In this document: positions 33,342-41,492 of the stretch, piece by piece
Layout of the letters: every line of letters starts with the position of its first letter
How positions within the stretch are numbered: the stretch's first letter is position 1
Assembly (NCBI RefSeq): GCF_040779325.2
Contig: NZ_JBFONT020000005.1
Location: 1-64,000 of the forward strand
Direction: 5' to 3'
From: Aestuariibius violaceus
GTDB taxonomy: Bacteria; Pseudomonadota; Alphaproteobacteria; Rhodobacterales; Rhodobacteraceae
Length of the DNA: 64,000 bases
Notes under the pieces: model-generated
Databases searched by the model: none
Told to the model about the DNA's origin: nothing
What the model saw: the letters and a program-made list of their open reading frames with translations, nothing else
Position numbers and translations under genes: made by a program

Positions 33342-34475
33342 CTAGCCGGACAGTCGGCGCAGCAGTTCTTGCGAGGACTCTCCTGTCACTGGCAGGCCGC
33401 GGCTGGATTGGTAGGCTGCGATGGCCTCGCGCGTATTCGGGCCGATGACGCCGTCGGCTCCGTCTGTGTCGAACCCGGCGGCGGTGAGACGCTCCTGAAG
33501 GGCAACGCGGTCGGCCTTGGTTAGGCCATTCGCATCGGGCGGGAACGGGGTTCGCAGCGGACCCGCGCCGCCGATGCGGTCGGCGAGGTGGCCAACGCCG
33601 ATCGCGTAGGCGTCTGAGTTGTTATAGCGTTTGATGACGTTGAAGTTACGTGTGACGGCGAAGCGGGGGCCGCCGGGCTGGGGCTGGATGACGGTGCCGC
33701 CCGCGCTGCCTTCGGCGCCCCAGCGCAGGCCTGGAGTCCAGCCGTTGCGCTGCAGGTAAGCGGCGGCGGAGGCGAGCGCGTCGGTGGGATCGTCCGACCA
33801 GATGTCGCGCCGACCGTCGCCGGTGAAATCGACCGCGAAGGCCTGGTAGGAGGTCGGGATGAACTGGGTGTGGCCCATGGCACCGGCCCAGCTGCCGGTC
33901 AGGCGGTCGGGCGTGATATCTCCGTTCTGGAGGATCCGGAGCGCGGCGATCAGCTGATCCTCGAAGAACGCGCCGCGGCGGCCATCGAAGGCGAGCGTGG
34001 AAGTGGCCGAGACGACGGGCACGTTCCCGCGGCGTTCGCCATAGAAGCTCTCGAGCCCCCAGATCGCGGTGATGATGCGGGCGTCCACGCCGTAACGGGA
34101 TTGCAACGCGGTGAGCGTGCCCTGGTGGCGCGCGAAGGCGGCGCGACCCTTGGTGATGCGTTCGTCGGAGGCGGCGATGGAAAGGTAATCTTCGAGGCTG
34201 CGGCGGAATTCGGTCTGGTTACGGTCGCGGGTGACGACGCCGGGAAGGTAGCCGGTGTTGCGGAACCCGGCCTCGAGCGTGGCGGGGCTTAGCCCCGACC
34301 GGGGCGCGCGGGCGCGGAAATTGGCGACCCAGGCGTCGTAGGCGGCGTTGGGGACGGGCCGCAAATCGGGGGGAAGCGTGCTGTCGACCGCGCGGGTGGT
34401 CGGCCCGGCGGGGGCGCAGGCGGTGAGCGTCAGGGCGGAAAGGCCTGTGCCGAAATCACGCCGTGTCAGGATCAT
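33342..34475 (-). CDS. Lytic murein transglycosylase B-like lipoprotein
   Basis: A 377-residue MltB-family enzyme that cleaves peptidoglycan, forming 1,6-anhydromuramyl ends. The N-terminus has a twin-Arg start (TRRDFG) and a lipobox LTAC (C20). The catalytic Glu sits in AIWGLESFYG (E142), and GAMGHTQFIPTSYQAFAVDF is the family's second motif. A peptidoglycan-binding repeat (about 310-377, DGVIGPNTREAIAAYQ) closes the chain. It lies next to crtI, where the spheroidene monooxygenase gene crtA is often found. Confidence 0.93.
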   Translation of the reverse strand: MILTRRDFGTGLSALTLTACAPAGPTTRAVDSTLPPDLRPVPNAAYDAWVANFRARAPRSGLSPATLEAGFRNTGYLPGVVTRDRNQTEFRRSLEDYLSIAASDERITKGRAAFARHQGTLTALQSRYGVDARIITAIWGLESFYGERRGNVPVVSATSTLAFDGRRGAFFEDQLIAALRILQNGDITPDRLTGSWAGAMGHTQFIPTSYQAFAVDFTGDGRRDIWSDDPTDALASAAAYLQRNGWTPGLRWGAEGSAGGTVIQPQPGGPRFAVTRNFNVIKRYNNSDAYAIGVGHLADRIGGAGPLRTPFPPDANGLTKADRVALQERLTAAGFDTDGADGVIGPNTREAIAAYQSSRGLPVTGESSQELLRRLSG

Positions 34476-34557
34476 CGTCCGCTCCTCTCGCCTGTCTGCG
34501 GTGAGAGCGTAGCGTGGCGGCGGCGGCGTGCAAGCGCGGGTCGGCGGACATCGGCGT

Positions 34558-34575
34558 TGTCAACTTGAGTTGACA
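34558..34575 (+). promoter_or_regulatory. PpsR/CrtJ-type operator before crtI
   Basis: TGTCAACTTGAGTTGACA is a perfect TGT-N12-ACA palindrome 16 bp before the crtI ATG. Its right end contains TTGACA, a -35-like box, so bound repressor would block RNA polymerase. A second short palindrome GACAC-ATCTA-GTGTC follows. Confidence 0.85.
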
Positions 34576-34591
34576 CATCTAGTGTCGGATC

Positions 34592-36127
34592 ATGTCTAAG
34601 TTGCCCCACATCGAGTCGGACGGGCGCGCCGTGGTGATTGGTGCGGGTCTAGGCGGTCTTGCAGCGGCGATGCGGCTGGGCGCCAAGGGATATCAGGTGA
34701 CGGTTCTGGACCGGCTGGACCGGGTCGGCGGGCGGGGATCGTCGATCACCGAGGCGGGCCACAGGTTCGATCTGGGGCCCACCATCTTGACGGTACCCCA
34801 TGTCTTCGAAGAGCTGTGGGCCGCCTGCGGGCGGGATTTCCGGGCGGATGTCGATCTGCGGCCGCTTGATCCCTACTACGAGATCCGGTGGCCCGATGGA
34901 TCTTCCTTCGCCGCGAGCCGGGACATGGAGGACGAGGTAAGGCGGCTGTCGCCAGACGATCTGGCGGGGTTCCAGCGGTTCGTGGACGATGCCGAAGCGC
35001 GCTATCGCTTCGGGTTCGAGAATTTGGGGCGGCGGCCGATGAACCGGCTGTGGGACCTGATCAAGGTGCTGCCGATCTTCGCGTGGCTGCGGGCGGACCG
35101 GTCGGTCTATGCCCATGCGGCGCGGCGGGTGAAGGACGAGCGGCTGCGGATGGCGTTGTCGTTCCATCCGCTGTTCATCGGGGGCGATCCGTTCCGCGTG
35201 ACGTCGATCTACGCGCTGGTCAGCTACCTCGAGAAGGAATTCGGCGTGCATTACGCGATGGGCGGGGTGCAGGCGATTGCGGACGCCATGGCGCGGGTCG
35301 TGACGTCGCAGGGCGGCGCGGTGCGGATGGGTGTCGAGGCCGACGAGGTGCTGTTCGATAATGGCCGGGCGGTGGGCGTTCGGCTGGCAGACGGGGAAGA
35401 GGTTCACGCAAGCGTCGTCGTGAGCAACGCGGATGCGGGTCACACCTATCAGCGGCTGCTGCGCAAGCGGCCGCGGCGCCGGTGGACGAACGGAAAGCTG
35501 GACCGCTATCGCTGGTCGATGGGTCTGTTCGTCTGGTATTTCGGGACGACAGGCACGGCAGGGATGTGGCCAGATGTGGGGCACCACACGATCCTGAACG
35601 GGCCGCGCTACGGCGGGCTGGTGAAGGACATCTTCCGCAAGGGGGTGCTGGCCGAGGATATGAGCCTGTACCTGCACCGGCCGTCGGTGACGGATCCGGG
35701 TGTCGCGCCGGAGGGGGGCGACACGTTTTATGCCCTCAGCCCGGTCCCGCATCTGGGGCATCGCGATCCGGTGGATTGGAAAGCCGAAGTCGAGACCTAT
35801 CGGCAGAAGGTGGCCGCACGGCTGGAAGAGGCGATGCCGGGGTTCGAGACGCATCTGTCGGCATCGTTGATTTTCACGCCGGAGGAGTTTCGCGACCGAT
35901 ACCTGAGCCCGCATGGGGCGGGGTTCTCGATCGAACCGCGGATCCTGCAATCGGCGTGGTTCCGGCCGCACAATGTGAGTGAGGAAGCCAAGGGGCTGTA
36001 CCTTGTCGGGGCGGGGACGCATCCGGGGGCGGGCCTGCCCGGCGTGATCTCGAGCGCAGAGGTGCTGGCCAAGCTGGTGCCCGATGCCCCGGTGCGGGAA
36101 GCGGTCTTGCCGCTGGCCGCGGAATGA
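34592..36127 (+). CDS. crtI: Phytoene desaturase
   Basis: CrtI introduces double bonds into phytoene, giving neurosporene in spheroidene-making bacteria. The 511-residue protein has the FAD motif VVIGAGLGGLAAAMRLGAKGYQVTVLDRLDRVGGR near the N-terminus and the carotenoid desaturase signature YLVGAGTHPGAGLPGVISSAEVLA near the C-terminus. The start is ATG 34592, with only a weak ribosome-binding site. crtB overlaps the stop by 4 bp. The number of desaturation steps (three or four) cannot be told from sequence. Confidence 0.96.
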   Translation: MSKLPHIESDGRAVVIGAGLGGLAAAMRLGAKGYQVTVLDRLDRVGGRGSSITEAGHRFDLGPTILTVPHVFEELWAACGRDFRADVDLRPLDPYYEIRWPDGSSFAASRDMEDEVRRLSPDDLAGFQRFVDDAEARYRFGFENLGRRPMNRLWDLIKVLPIFAWLRADRSVYAHAARRVKDERLRMALSFHPLFIGGDPFRVTSIYALVSYLEKEFGVHYAMGGVQAIADAMARVVTSQGGAVRMGVEADEVLFDNGRAVGVRLADGEEVHASVVVSNADAGHTYQRLLRKRPRRRWTNGKLDRYRWSMGLFVWYFGTTGTAGMWPDVGHHTILNGPRYGGLVKDIFRKGVLAEDMSLYLHRPSVTDPGVAPEGGDTFYALSPVPHLGHRDPVDWKAEVETYRQKVAARLEEAMPGFETHLSASLIFTPEEFRDRYLSPHGAGFSIEPRILQSAWFRPHNVSEEAKGLYLVGAGTHPGAGLPGVISSAEVLAKLVPDAPVREAVLPLAAE

Positions 36128-37158
36128 TCCGTCACGACGATCTGGCCCATTGCCGGGCGGCGATCCGGACGGGATCGCTGTCTTTCCATGCCGCATCGCG
36201 CCTGTTGCCCCGGTCGGTCCGGGATCCGGCGCTGGCGCTTTATGCCTTCTGCCGACTGGCCGATGACGAGGTTGATGAAGGCGACGCCAAGGCGCGCGCG
36301 GTTCTGGATCTGGATGAGCGGTTGCGGCTGGCCTATGCGGGTCGCCCCCGGAACGCGCCGGAGGACCGCGCCTTTGCCGCCGTCGCCGAACAGTTCGAGA
36401 TGCCGCAGGTTCTACCGGAGGCCCTGCTGGAAGGGCTCGCCTGGGATGCGGAGGGGCGGGTCTACGATGACCTGAGCGGGGTTCTGTCCTACAGCGCGCG
36501 CGTGGCGAGCGCTGTGGGGGCGATGATGTGCGTGCTGATGGGCGTGCGCGACCCCCATGCGCTGGCGCGGGCCTGCGATCTGGGCGCGGCGATGCAATTG
36601 ACGAATATCGCCCGGGATGTGGGCGAGGATGCGCGGGCCGGACGGCTGTACCTGCCGCGCGGCTGGTTCGTCGATGCGGGGATTGATCCGGGGGCCTTTC
36701 TGGCCGATCCGCAGCCCACGCCGGAGGTGCGGGCAATGGTGCGGCGCCTCTTGCGAGAGGCCGACCGGCTTTATCGCCGGTCGCAGGCGGGGATCGCTGC
36801 GCTGCCGCGCAGGTCGCGGGCCGGGATCTGGGCGGCGCGGCTGATCTATGATGGGATCGGCGGAGCGGTGCGGCGGAATAGATACGATTCGATCACGCTG
36901 CGTGGGCGGACCTCGACGGTGGCGAAGATCGGCTGGATCGGCCAGGCGGGGCTGGCTGCGGGAACGAGCCTGGTCATGCCACTATCAGCCGTCATCTATG
37001 CGCCACCTTTGCCTGAGACGGCCTTTTTGGTCGATGCCGCCGCGCGGCCCGAGCGGGTCATGGGCCCTTGGGGCGAAGGGCGCGGGGGCGAGCTGGTCGC
37101 CGTCTTCGCGGCGCTGAAGGCGCGCGAGGGCACTGGCGGAACGGAGTTGCGGGCCTAG
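36124..37158 (+). CDS. crtB: Phytoene synthase
   Basis: CrtB joins two geranylgeranyl diphosphates into phytoene. The 344-residue enzyme has the first Asp-rich motif DDEVDEGD and the second motif as LTNIARDVGEDARAGRLYLP. The starting CRAAIRTGSLSFHAASRLLP is also typical. Its ATG overlaps the crtI stop, giving a crtIB unit under the PpsR site. The chain ends with about 50 residues of weaker conservation, as in Rhodobacter. Confidence 0.96.
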   Translation: MIRHDDLAHCRAAIRTGSLSFHAASRLLPRSVRDPALALYAFCRLADDEVDEGDAKARAVLDLDERLRLAYAGRPRNAPEDRAFAAVAEQFEMPQVLPEALLEGLAWDAEGRVYDDLSGVLSYSARVASAVGAMMCVLMGVRDPHALARACDLGAAMQLTNIARDVGEDARAGRLYLPRGWFVDAGIDPGAFLADPQPTPEVRAMVRRLLREADRLYRRSQAGIAALPRRSRAGIWAARLIYDGIGGAVRRNRYDSITLRGRTSTVAKIGWIGQAGLAAGTSLVMPLSAVIYAPPLPETAFLVDAAARPERVMGPWGEGRGGELVAVFAALKAREGTGGTELRA

Positions 37159-37187
37159 CTGTCGGCAAACCAAAGAGGACTGCCGGT

Positions 37188-37676
37188 ATGGATTTTCTGC
37201 TGTTTCTGATCTTTCTCGCCGCCTGCTTTGGGGCCGGTGCGACAGGCGCCTTGTTTCCCCCGGGGGAATGGTACGAACGGCTGGAAAAGCCATCGTGGAC
37301 CCCGCCTAACTGGGTCTTCCCGGTTGCGTGGACGTCGATCTATCTGCTGATTGCCTTTGCCGCCGCGCGGGTCGCGCCGCTGGACGGGTCCGCGTACGCA
37401 ATGGCGTTCTGGGCGTTGCAGATTTCGCTGAATGCGCTTTGGACGCCGGTCTTTTTCGGGCTGAGGCGTCTAAAGGCGGCGATCCCGGTTCTGGGTGTTT
37501 TGTGGGTGGCTGTCGTCGGCGCGACGGTGACCCATTTCGCGCTGGATTTTTGGGCGGGGCTTGCATTCCTGCCGTATCTCACCTGGGTGAGTGTAGCGGC
37601 GGCGCTGAACATAAAGGTGGCTCAGTTGAACCCGGATGTGCAGCCTTACGATCCGGGCGCCGTAGAGAGCGCATAA
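37188..37676 (+). CDS. tspO: TspO/MBR family tryptophan-rich sensory protein
   Basis: A 162-residue outer-membrane-associated protein with five helices. The Trp/Pro-rich motifs KPSWTPPNWVFPVAWTSIY and SLNALWTPVFFGLRR are those of TspO. In Rhodobacter TspO dampens photosynthesis gene expression in response to oxygen through porphyrin intermediates. The place between crtB and crtC matches Rhodobacter gene order. ATG 37188 lies 30 bp after the crtB stop. Confidence 0.95.
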   Translation: MDFLLFLIFLAACFGAGATGALFPPGEWYERLEKPSWTPPNWVFPVAWTSIYLLIAFAAARVAPLDGSAYAMAFWALQISLNALWTPVFFGLRRLKAAIPVLGVLWVAVVGATVTHFALDFWAGLAFLPYLTWVSVAAALNIKVAQLNPDVQPYDPGAVESA

Positions 37677-37679
37677 GAA

Positions 37680-37706
37680 AAGGCCGCAGCGTTTCCGCCG
37701 CGGCTC
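37680..37706 (-). terminator. Terminator between tspO and the small secreted gene
   Basis: GCCGCAGCG and CGCCGCGGC form a nine-position stem with one mismatch and a TTTC/GAAA loop. On the minus strand it is followed by CTTTTCTT. It can end the reverse small gene and may also act on tspO transcripts. Confidence 0.6.
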
Positions 37707-37728
37707 TCTACCCTGCTAGAGAGGGTGA

Positions 37729-37986
37729 TTATTCGACGATGGCCGCGATGCGGTCGCCCTTGTCGCCTTCCGGAATGTCCGAAGACGTCAGGATGGCGTG
37801 GATCTGGGCGAGCTGGGCCACCGTCAGCGTGGTCGGATCGACATCGATGTCGAAGTCTTGGAAGGCGGCTTGTGCGTTGGTCTCAAGCATGGACAGGGCA
37901 GCGCCCATGTCTTCGACATTGAGATGGCCACCGGCCGAAGCCATGAACGGGGCGGAGATAAGGGCAGCAATAGCAAGAGTGCGCAT
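37729..37986 (-). CDS. Small secreted protein of unknown function (85 aa)
   Basis: The product begins with a signal peptide MRTLAIAALISAPFMASAGG and carries a short acidic helical domain (about 60 residues) with DIDVDPTTLTVAQLAQIHAIL. I do not recognise a family; similar tiny periplasmic proteins are common in Rhodobacterales. I placed the start at ATG 37986 because only that start gives a signal peptide. An inverted repeat TGTCG-TCTCG-CGACA lies upstream near 38000. It is an inserted single gene within the carotenoid cluster, on the crtC strand but with its own terminator. Confidence 0.65.
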   Translation of the reverse strand: MRTLAIAALISAPFMASAGGHLNVEDMGAALSMLETNAQAAFQDFDIDVDPTTLTVAQLAQIHAILTSSDIPEGDKGDRIAAIVE

Positions 37987-38122
37987 AACAGTTTCCTTTG
38001 TGTCTGTCGTCTCGCGACAGGACGGTTCGTCGCATTGACCGCCCAGTCCAAGCCGTAACGCCAAGCTGACACATCCGGTTCCCTGCGTAATTAAACCTTT
38101 TCTCAACAGGCCGTTACGCATG

Positions 38123-39337
38123 TTACGAAATCCAGTTGCGCCGACGCGGCACGCGGAGAGCTAGCATCGGTTTGAGCCACGGCAAGGCGTAGCGGTCGAG
38201 ATCGAGAGATTCGTGGACACCGGTGAGATGGTCTCCGTCGATTTGCGTGGTGACGACCGAGCGGGTGTAGAAGGGGGCGTCGAGCATGGCGAGGGTCTGG
38301 CGCGCGCGGGTGCCGGGATCGGCTGGTGCTTCGCGGCTGACAAGCCAGAACGAGCGGTTCATCGGGCGCATCGGCACGTCTGGGCCGGGGATGGCGGTGC
38401 CGTCTTCGCCGAAGGTGAATGTGGCCGAGAGCGCGGTGCCGTCGTGGCGTACAAGATCGTAGGCGCAGAGGCTGCCGGTATCGGTCGGGAAGCGCGCCCA
38501 GGTCCAGTAGGAGAAGTCAGCCTCGAGCGGGCGGAGGCCGAAATTGGCGTCGAAATAGCCGTGGCCCGCCCATTGCCAGCCCTTGGCCTCGAGATCGACG
38601 GTGATGGTGCAGGTGGGCGCGAAGGGGCGCCAGATGTGCGCGCCGTCGCCGGTCATGGGAAGCTCGACCTCAGTCAGCGCGGTCGGGGTGACGCGGATCT
38701 GGCCGCGCATGCGGGAGACGAGGGGGAGGGAGGAGACCTCGTTCACGTCGATGATCAGTTCGGTGCCGGTCCAGTGCATCTGCGAGGGGCCGATGCGCAG
38801 GGTGTGACGGTCGCGGGTCAGCGCGTCTTCCCCGCGGTCGGTCATGGCGAAACGGCCGCCGGGGCCGTAGGTGGCCACGTTCAGGCAGCAATGGTCGGCC
38901 GGGTTGCCGCGGCCCGACCAAGCGTACCATGGCGAGAAGACCGATCCTATGAAGCCGATGATCGAGACGGCACGCTGGCTATCGTCGCTGATCCCGTCGA
39001 CATACCACCAGGCGTATCCCGTCGGCGGGACGTCGAGGTTGAAGTTCGGGCTTTCAAGATCGTCTCGGCCGCATGCCGGCCTGAGAGGGCTGCCATTGGG
39101 ACACCCGCCCCCGGATGGGCCCCGCCCCCCGCGAGATAGAGCTTCGTGATCCGCGTTTGCGCCGTTGGCAGCTGGAACGGCGCCATCATTCCCGACGGGG
39201 ATCGCCCGTAGAGCGATCCGAGGGAGGCCGGGAAGAGCGTGTCGAACCCTTGTGGCGTCGTCAGCGTCTCCGGCCCTGGGGGCGGATCGAATCTCAGGCC
39301 GAAGCGGGCCAGTTGCGTCAGGATGGGTGTCGGACAT
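38123..39337 (-). CDS. crtC: Hydroxyneurosporene synthase / carotenoid 1,2-hydratase
   Basis: CrtC adds water to the psi end of neurosporene. Conserved stretches are GYAWWYVDGISDD, GFIGSVFSPWYAWSG, AGHGYFDANFGLRPLE and DAPFYTRS. The given right end is the only ATG in frame (39337), deep inside crtD, and is probably not the true start. Conserved sequence begins near 39058, and no ATG, GTG or TTG occurs in frame around it. ATC codons at 38957-38962 align with the Met that I recall as the annotated start in R. capsulatus CrtC. The overlap with the crtD 3' end is at least 110 bp. Confidence 0.85.
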   Translation of the reverse strand: MSDTHPDATGPLRPEIRSAPRAGDADDATRVRHALPGLPRIALRAIPVGNDGAVPAANGANADHEALSRGGRGPSGGGCPNGSPLRPACGRDDLESPNFNLDVPPTGYAWWYVDGISDDSQRAVSIIGFIGSVFSPWYAWSGRGNPADHCCLNVATYGPGGRFAMTDRGEDALTRDRHTLRIGPSQMHWTGTELIIDVNEVSSLPLVSRMRGQIRVTPTALTEVELPMTGDGAHIWRPFAPTCTITVDLEAKGWQWAGHGYFDANFGLRPLEADFSYWTWARFPTDTGSLCAYDLVRHDGTALSATFTFGEDGTAIPGPDVPMRPMNRSFWLVSREAPADPGTRARQTLAMLDAPFYTRSVVTTQIDGDHLTGVHESLDLDRYALPWLKPMLALRVPRRRNWIS

Positions 39338-40509
39338 CGGCCCTCCTTGTCGTCCGTCGCGCCGGGGGGCGCGTTGACGATGATTTCGAAGCGTTCGGGG
39401 CCCGGCGGACGGGCGGCTGCGCCACGGTCCTGGGCGCAGATATAGACGGTCGGGTCCAGCGGACGGGCGCCTTGCATGAGCGGGGCGAACTCGGTGGCCG
39501 GGTCGTCGCCGAAGAAGACGGTATGATGGGCGAGATCGGGGGTGCCCGGGGCAAGCGTTGCGGCGAAGGCGAGGACGTCGGCCGAGAGGCTGCGCGGCTC
39601 GGTCGCCGTTTCGGGGACGGCCTCGGTCGCGTCGGGGCCGAGAGCGCCGGTGCGCAGGGCGCGCGGGTCGCCGTTGAAGAGGACAGCGTCGAAGGCGTGG
39701 TGCGTGCCGTTCACGGTGAGGCCTGTGGCGGTGCCGTTCGCCGTGTCGATGCGGTCGATATGAGTGCCGTAGTGGATCCGGCCGCCTTTTGCTTCGATCA
39801 GGGTGGCGAGCGCGGTGGCGAGGCGGTGCATCCCGCCATCGACATGCCAGACGCCGCGGGCCTCAGCCTCAGACACCAGGGACAGGATCGCGGGGACCTG
39901 CGCGGGGCAGCCGCCGACATAGGTGGCGTAGCGGCCGAAGAGCTGGGCGAGCTTGGGTTCGCGGAAGCGGCGGGCGAGACGCGCTGCGAGCGACAGGTGC
40001 GGGGCCATGGCGCGCAGGAGGCCGGGGTCGCGGGCGACGCGGGCGGTGAGCCGGGCGAGGGAGGGGCGGGCGGTGCGCATCATCGGGTCTTCGAAGGCGT
40101 CGAAGAGCCGGGCGGCATCGGCGGTGAAGGCGCGATAGTCGGCCTCTGACCCTGCGCCGAAGGTTCCGCGGATCTCAGCCGCCGTCGCCTCGCGGTCGGC
40201 GTGGAGATCGAACCGGGTGCCGTCGCGCCAGTGATGGCGAGCGAGGATCGGCAGGGGGTGGAGTGTGACGTGATCGGACAGGCGCGTGCCCGCCGCGGCG
40301 AAGAGATCTTCGAAGACGTCCTTCATGGTCAGCACGGTGGGGCCGGCGTCCACGGGACCGGCGGCCGAGGGCAATGTGCGCATTTTTCCGCCGGGCGCGC
40401 CGTGCCGTTCGAACAGGGTGACGGCGCAGCCCGCCGCTGCGAGACGCAGGGCGGCGGCGAGGCCGCCAATGCCCGCGCCGATCACGCCGATGGAGGATGG
40501 GTGGGTCAT
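38947..40509 (-). CDS. crtD: Methoxyneurosporene (hydroxyneurosporene) desaturase
   Basis: CrtD makes the 3,4-double bond after methylation by CrtF. The 520-residue protein has the FAD motif IGVIGAGIGGLAAALRLAAAG near the N-terminus and the carotenoid desaturase signature LYLAGGGAHPGAGVPMAALSG near the C-terminus. After AAETILKAR, where relatives normally end, it continues about 28 Ser/Thr/Arg-rich residues that are read from crtC sequence in another frame. I chose ATG 40509, since GGAGG lies just upstream; ATG 40530 is possible. Promoter region shared with divergent crtE. Confidence 0.93.
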   Translation of the reverse strand: MTHPSSIGVIGAGIGGLAAALRLAAAGCAVTLFERHGAPGGKMRTLPSAAGPVDAGPTVLTMKDVFEDLFAAAGTRLSDHVTLHPLPILARHHWRDGTRFDLHADREATAAEIRGTFGAGSEADYRAFTADAARLFDAFEDPMMRTARPSLARLTARVARDPGLLRAMAPHLSLAARLARRFREPKLAQLFGRYATYVGGCPAQVPAILSLVSEAEARGVWHVDGGMHRLATALATLIEAKGGRIHYGTHIDRIDTANGTATGLTVNGTHHAFDAVLFNGDPRALRTGALGPDATEAVPETATEPRSLSADVLAFAATLAPGTPDLAHHTVFFGDDPATEFAPLMQGARPLDPTVYICAQDRGAAARPPGPERFEIIVNAPPGATDDKEGRCPTPILTQLARFGLRFDPPPGPETLTTPQGFDTLFPASLGSLYGRSPSGMMAPFQLPTAQTRITKLYLAGGGAHPGAGVPMAALSGRHAAETILKARTSTSTSRRRDTPGGMSTGSATIASVPSRSSAS

Positions 40510-40551
40510 GGAGCCTCCGCTGTCCGGCATTGTTGACTCAACAGCGTGATG

Positions 40552-40569
40552 TGTCCAGTTTAGTTTACA
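40552..40569 (+). promoter_or_regulatory. PpsR/CrtJ-type operator between crtD and crtE
   Basis: TGTCCAGTTTAGTTTACA matches TGT-N12-ACA exactly and lies in the 101-bp divergent region. A further palindrome TGTTGACTCAACA occurs at 40531-40543, closer to crtD. Confidence 0.8.
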
Positions 40570-40610
40570 GTCGAGTTGTCTGACGCAGGCGACGAGTAGA
40601 GGAGCGCGCG

Positions 40611-41489
40611 ATGGCTTTCACCAAGAGACTGGATGCGGCCCTGTCCCGCGCGATCGGGCGGGCGCAAGCGGCGCCGTCGCCAGCGCGGCTGGCCTCTGCC
40701 TTGGATTACGCGGTGACACCCGGTGGTGCGCGGATCCGGCCCACGATCCTGCTGAGTGTCGCGGCGGCCTGTGGGGATGACCGGCCGGAAATCAGCGATG
40801 CGGCCGCGGTGGCGCTGGAGATGATCCATTGCGCGAGCCTCGTCCATGACGACCTGCCCTGTTTCGACGACGCGGATATGCGGCGCGGCAAGCCCGCGGT
40901 GCATCGCGCCTATGGAGAGCCGTTGGCGGTGCTTGCGGGCGACAGTCTGATCGTAGCCGCCTTCGAGGTGCTGGCGCGGGATGCCGGTACGGTTCCGGAA
41001 CGCGCGCTGGCTTTGATCCGGATCTTGAGCACCAGAACGGGCATGCCGATGGGTATCTGTGCCGGTCAGGGCTGGGAGAGCGAAGCGCAGATCAATTTGC
41101 GGGCCTATCACATGGCCAAGACAGGAGCGCTGTTCATTGCGGCAACGCAGATGGGCGCCGCCGCGGCTGGAGCGGACCCGGAGCCCTGGGAAGAATTGGG
41201 CGCGCGGATTGGCGAGGCGTTTCAGGTGGCTGACGATCTGCGCGATGCGTTGTGCAGCGAGGCGGAGCTGGGCAAGCCGGTAGGGCAGGATGACCTGCAC
41301 GGTCGGCCAAGTGCGGTGTCAGAGCTGGGGGTGTCCGGCGCGGTGCAGCATTTGAAGGATATTCTGGCGGGCGCCATCGCCTCGATCCCCTCCTGCCCGG
41401 GTGAGGCCGCGCTGGCGGCGATGGTGCGGGTTCAGGCGGATCGTCTTGTGCCGACCGAGGTGCGGGGCCAGACCGTTCCGGGCGAGTAG
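40611..41489 (+). CDS. crtE: Geranylgeranyl diphosphate synthase
   Basis: CrtE condenses farnesyl and isopentenyl diphosphate to GGPP, the precursor of both carotenoids and the bacteriochlorophyll tail. The 292-residue prenyltransferase has the first Asp-rich motif LVHDDLPCFDDADMRRGKP and the second as FQVADDLRD. It is preceded by GAGGAG and followed 3 bp later by crtF. The divergent crtD shares the PpsR-controlled region. Confidence 0.95.
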   Translation: MAFTKRLDAALSRAIGRAQAAPSPARLASALDYAVTPGGARIRPTILLSVAAACGDDRPEISDAAAVALEMIHCASLVHDDLPCFDDADMRRGKPAVHRAYGEPLAVLAGDSLIVAAFEVLARDAGTVPERALALIRILSTRTGMPMGICAGQGWESEAQINLRAYHMAKTGALFIAATQMGAAAAGADPEPWEELGARIGEAFQVADDLRDALCSEAELGKPVGQDDLHGRPSAVSELGVSGAVQHLKDILAGAIASIPSCPGEAALAAMVRVQADRLVPTEVRGQTVPGE

Positions 41490-41492
41490 GGC

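Noticed and set aside
34649..36736. 695-codon minus-strand open frame across crtI and crtB
   Set aside because: Proline/arginine-rich antisense frame; crtI and crtB are unmistakable on the plus strand.
37996..38014. PpsR site near the small secreted gene
   Set aside because: The TGT and ACA halves are 13 bp apart, not 12, and the gene is not an obvious photosynthesis gene.
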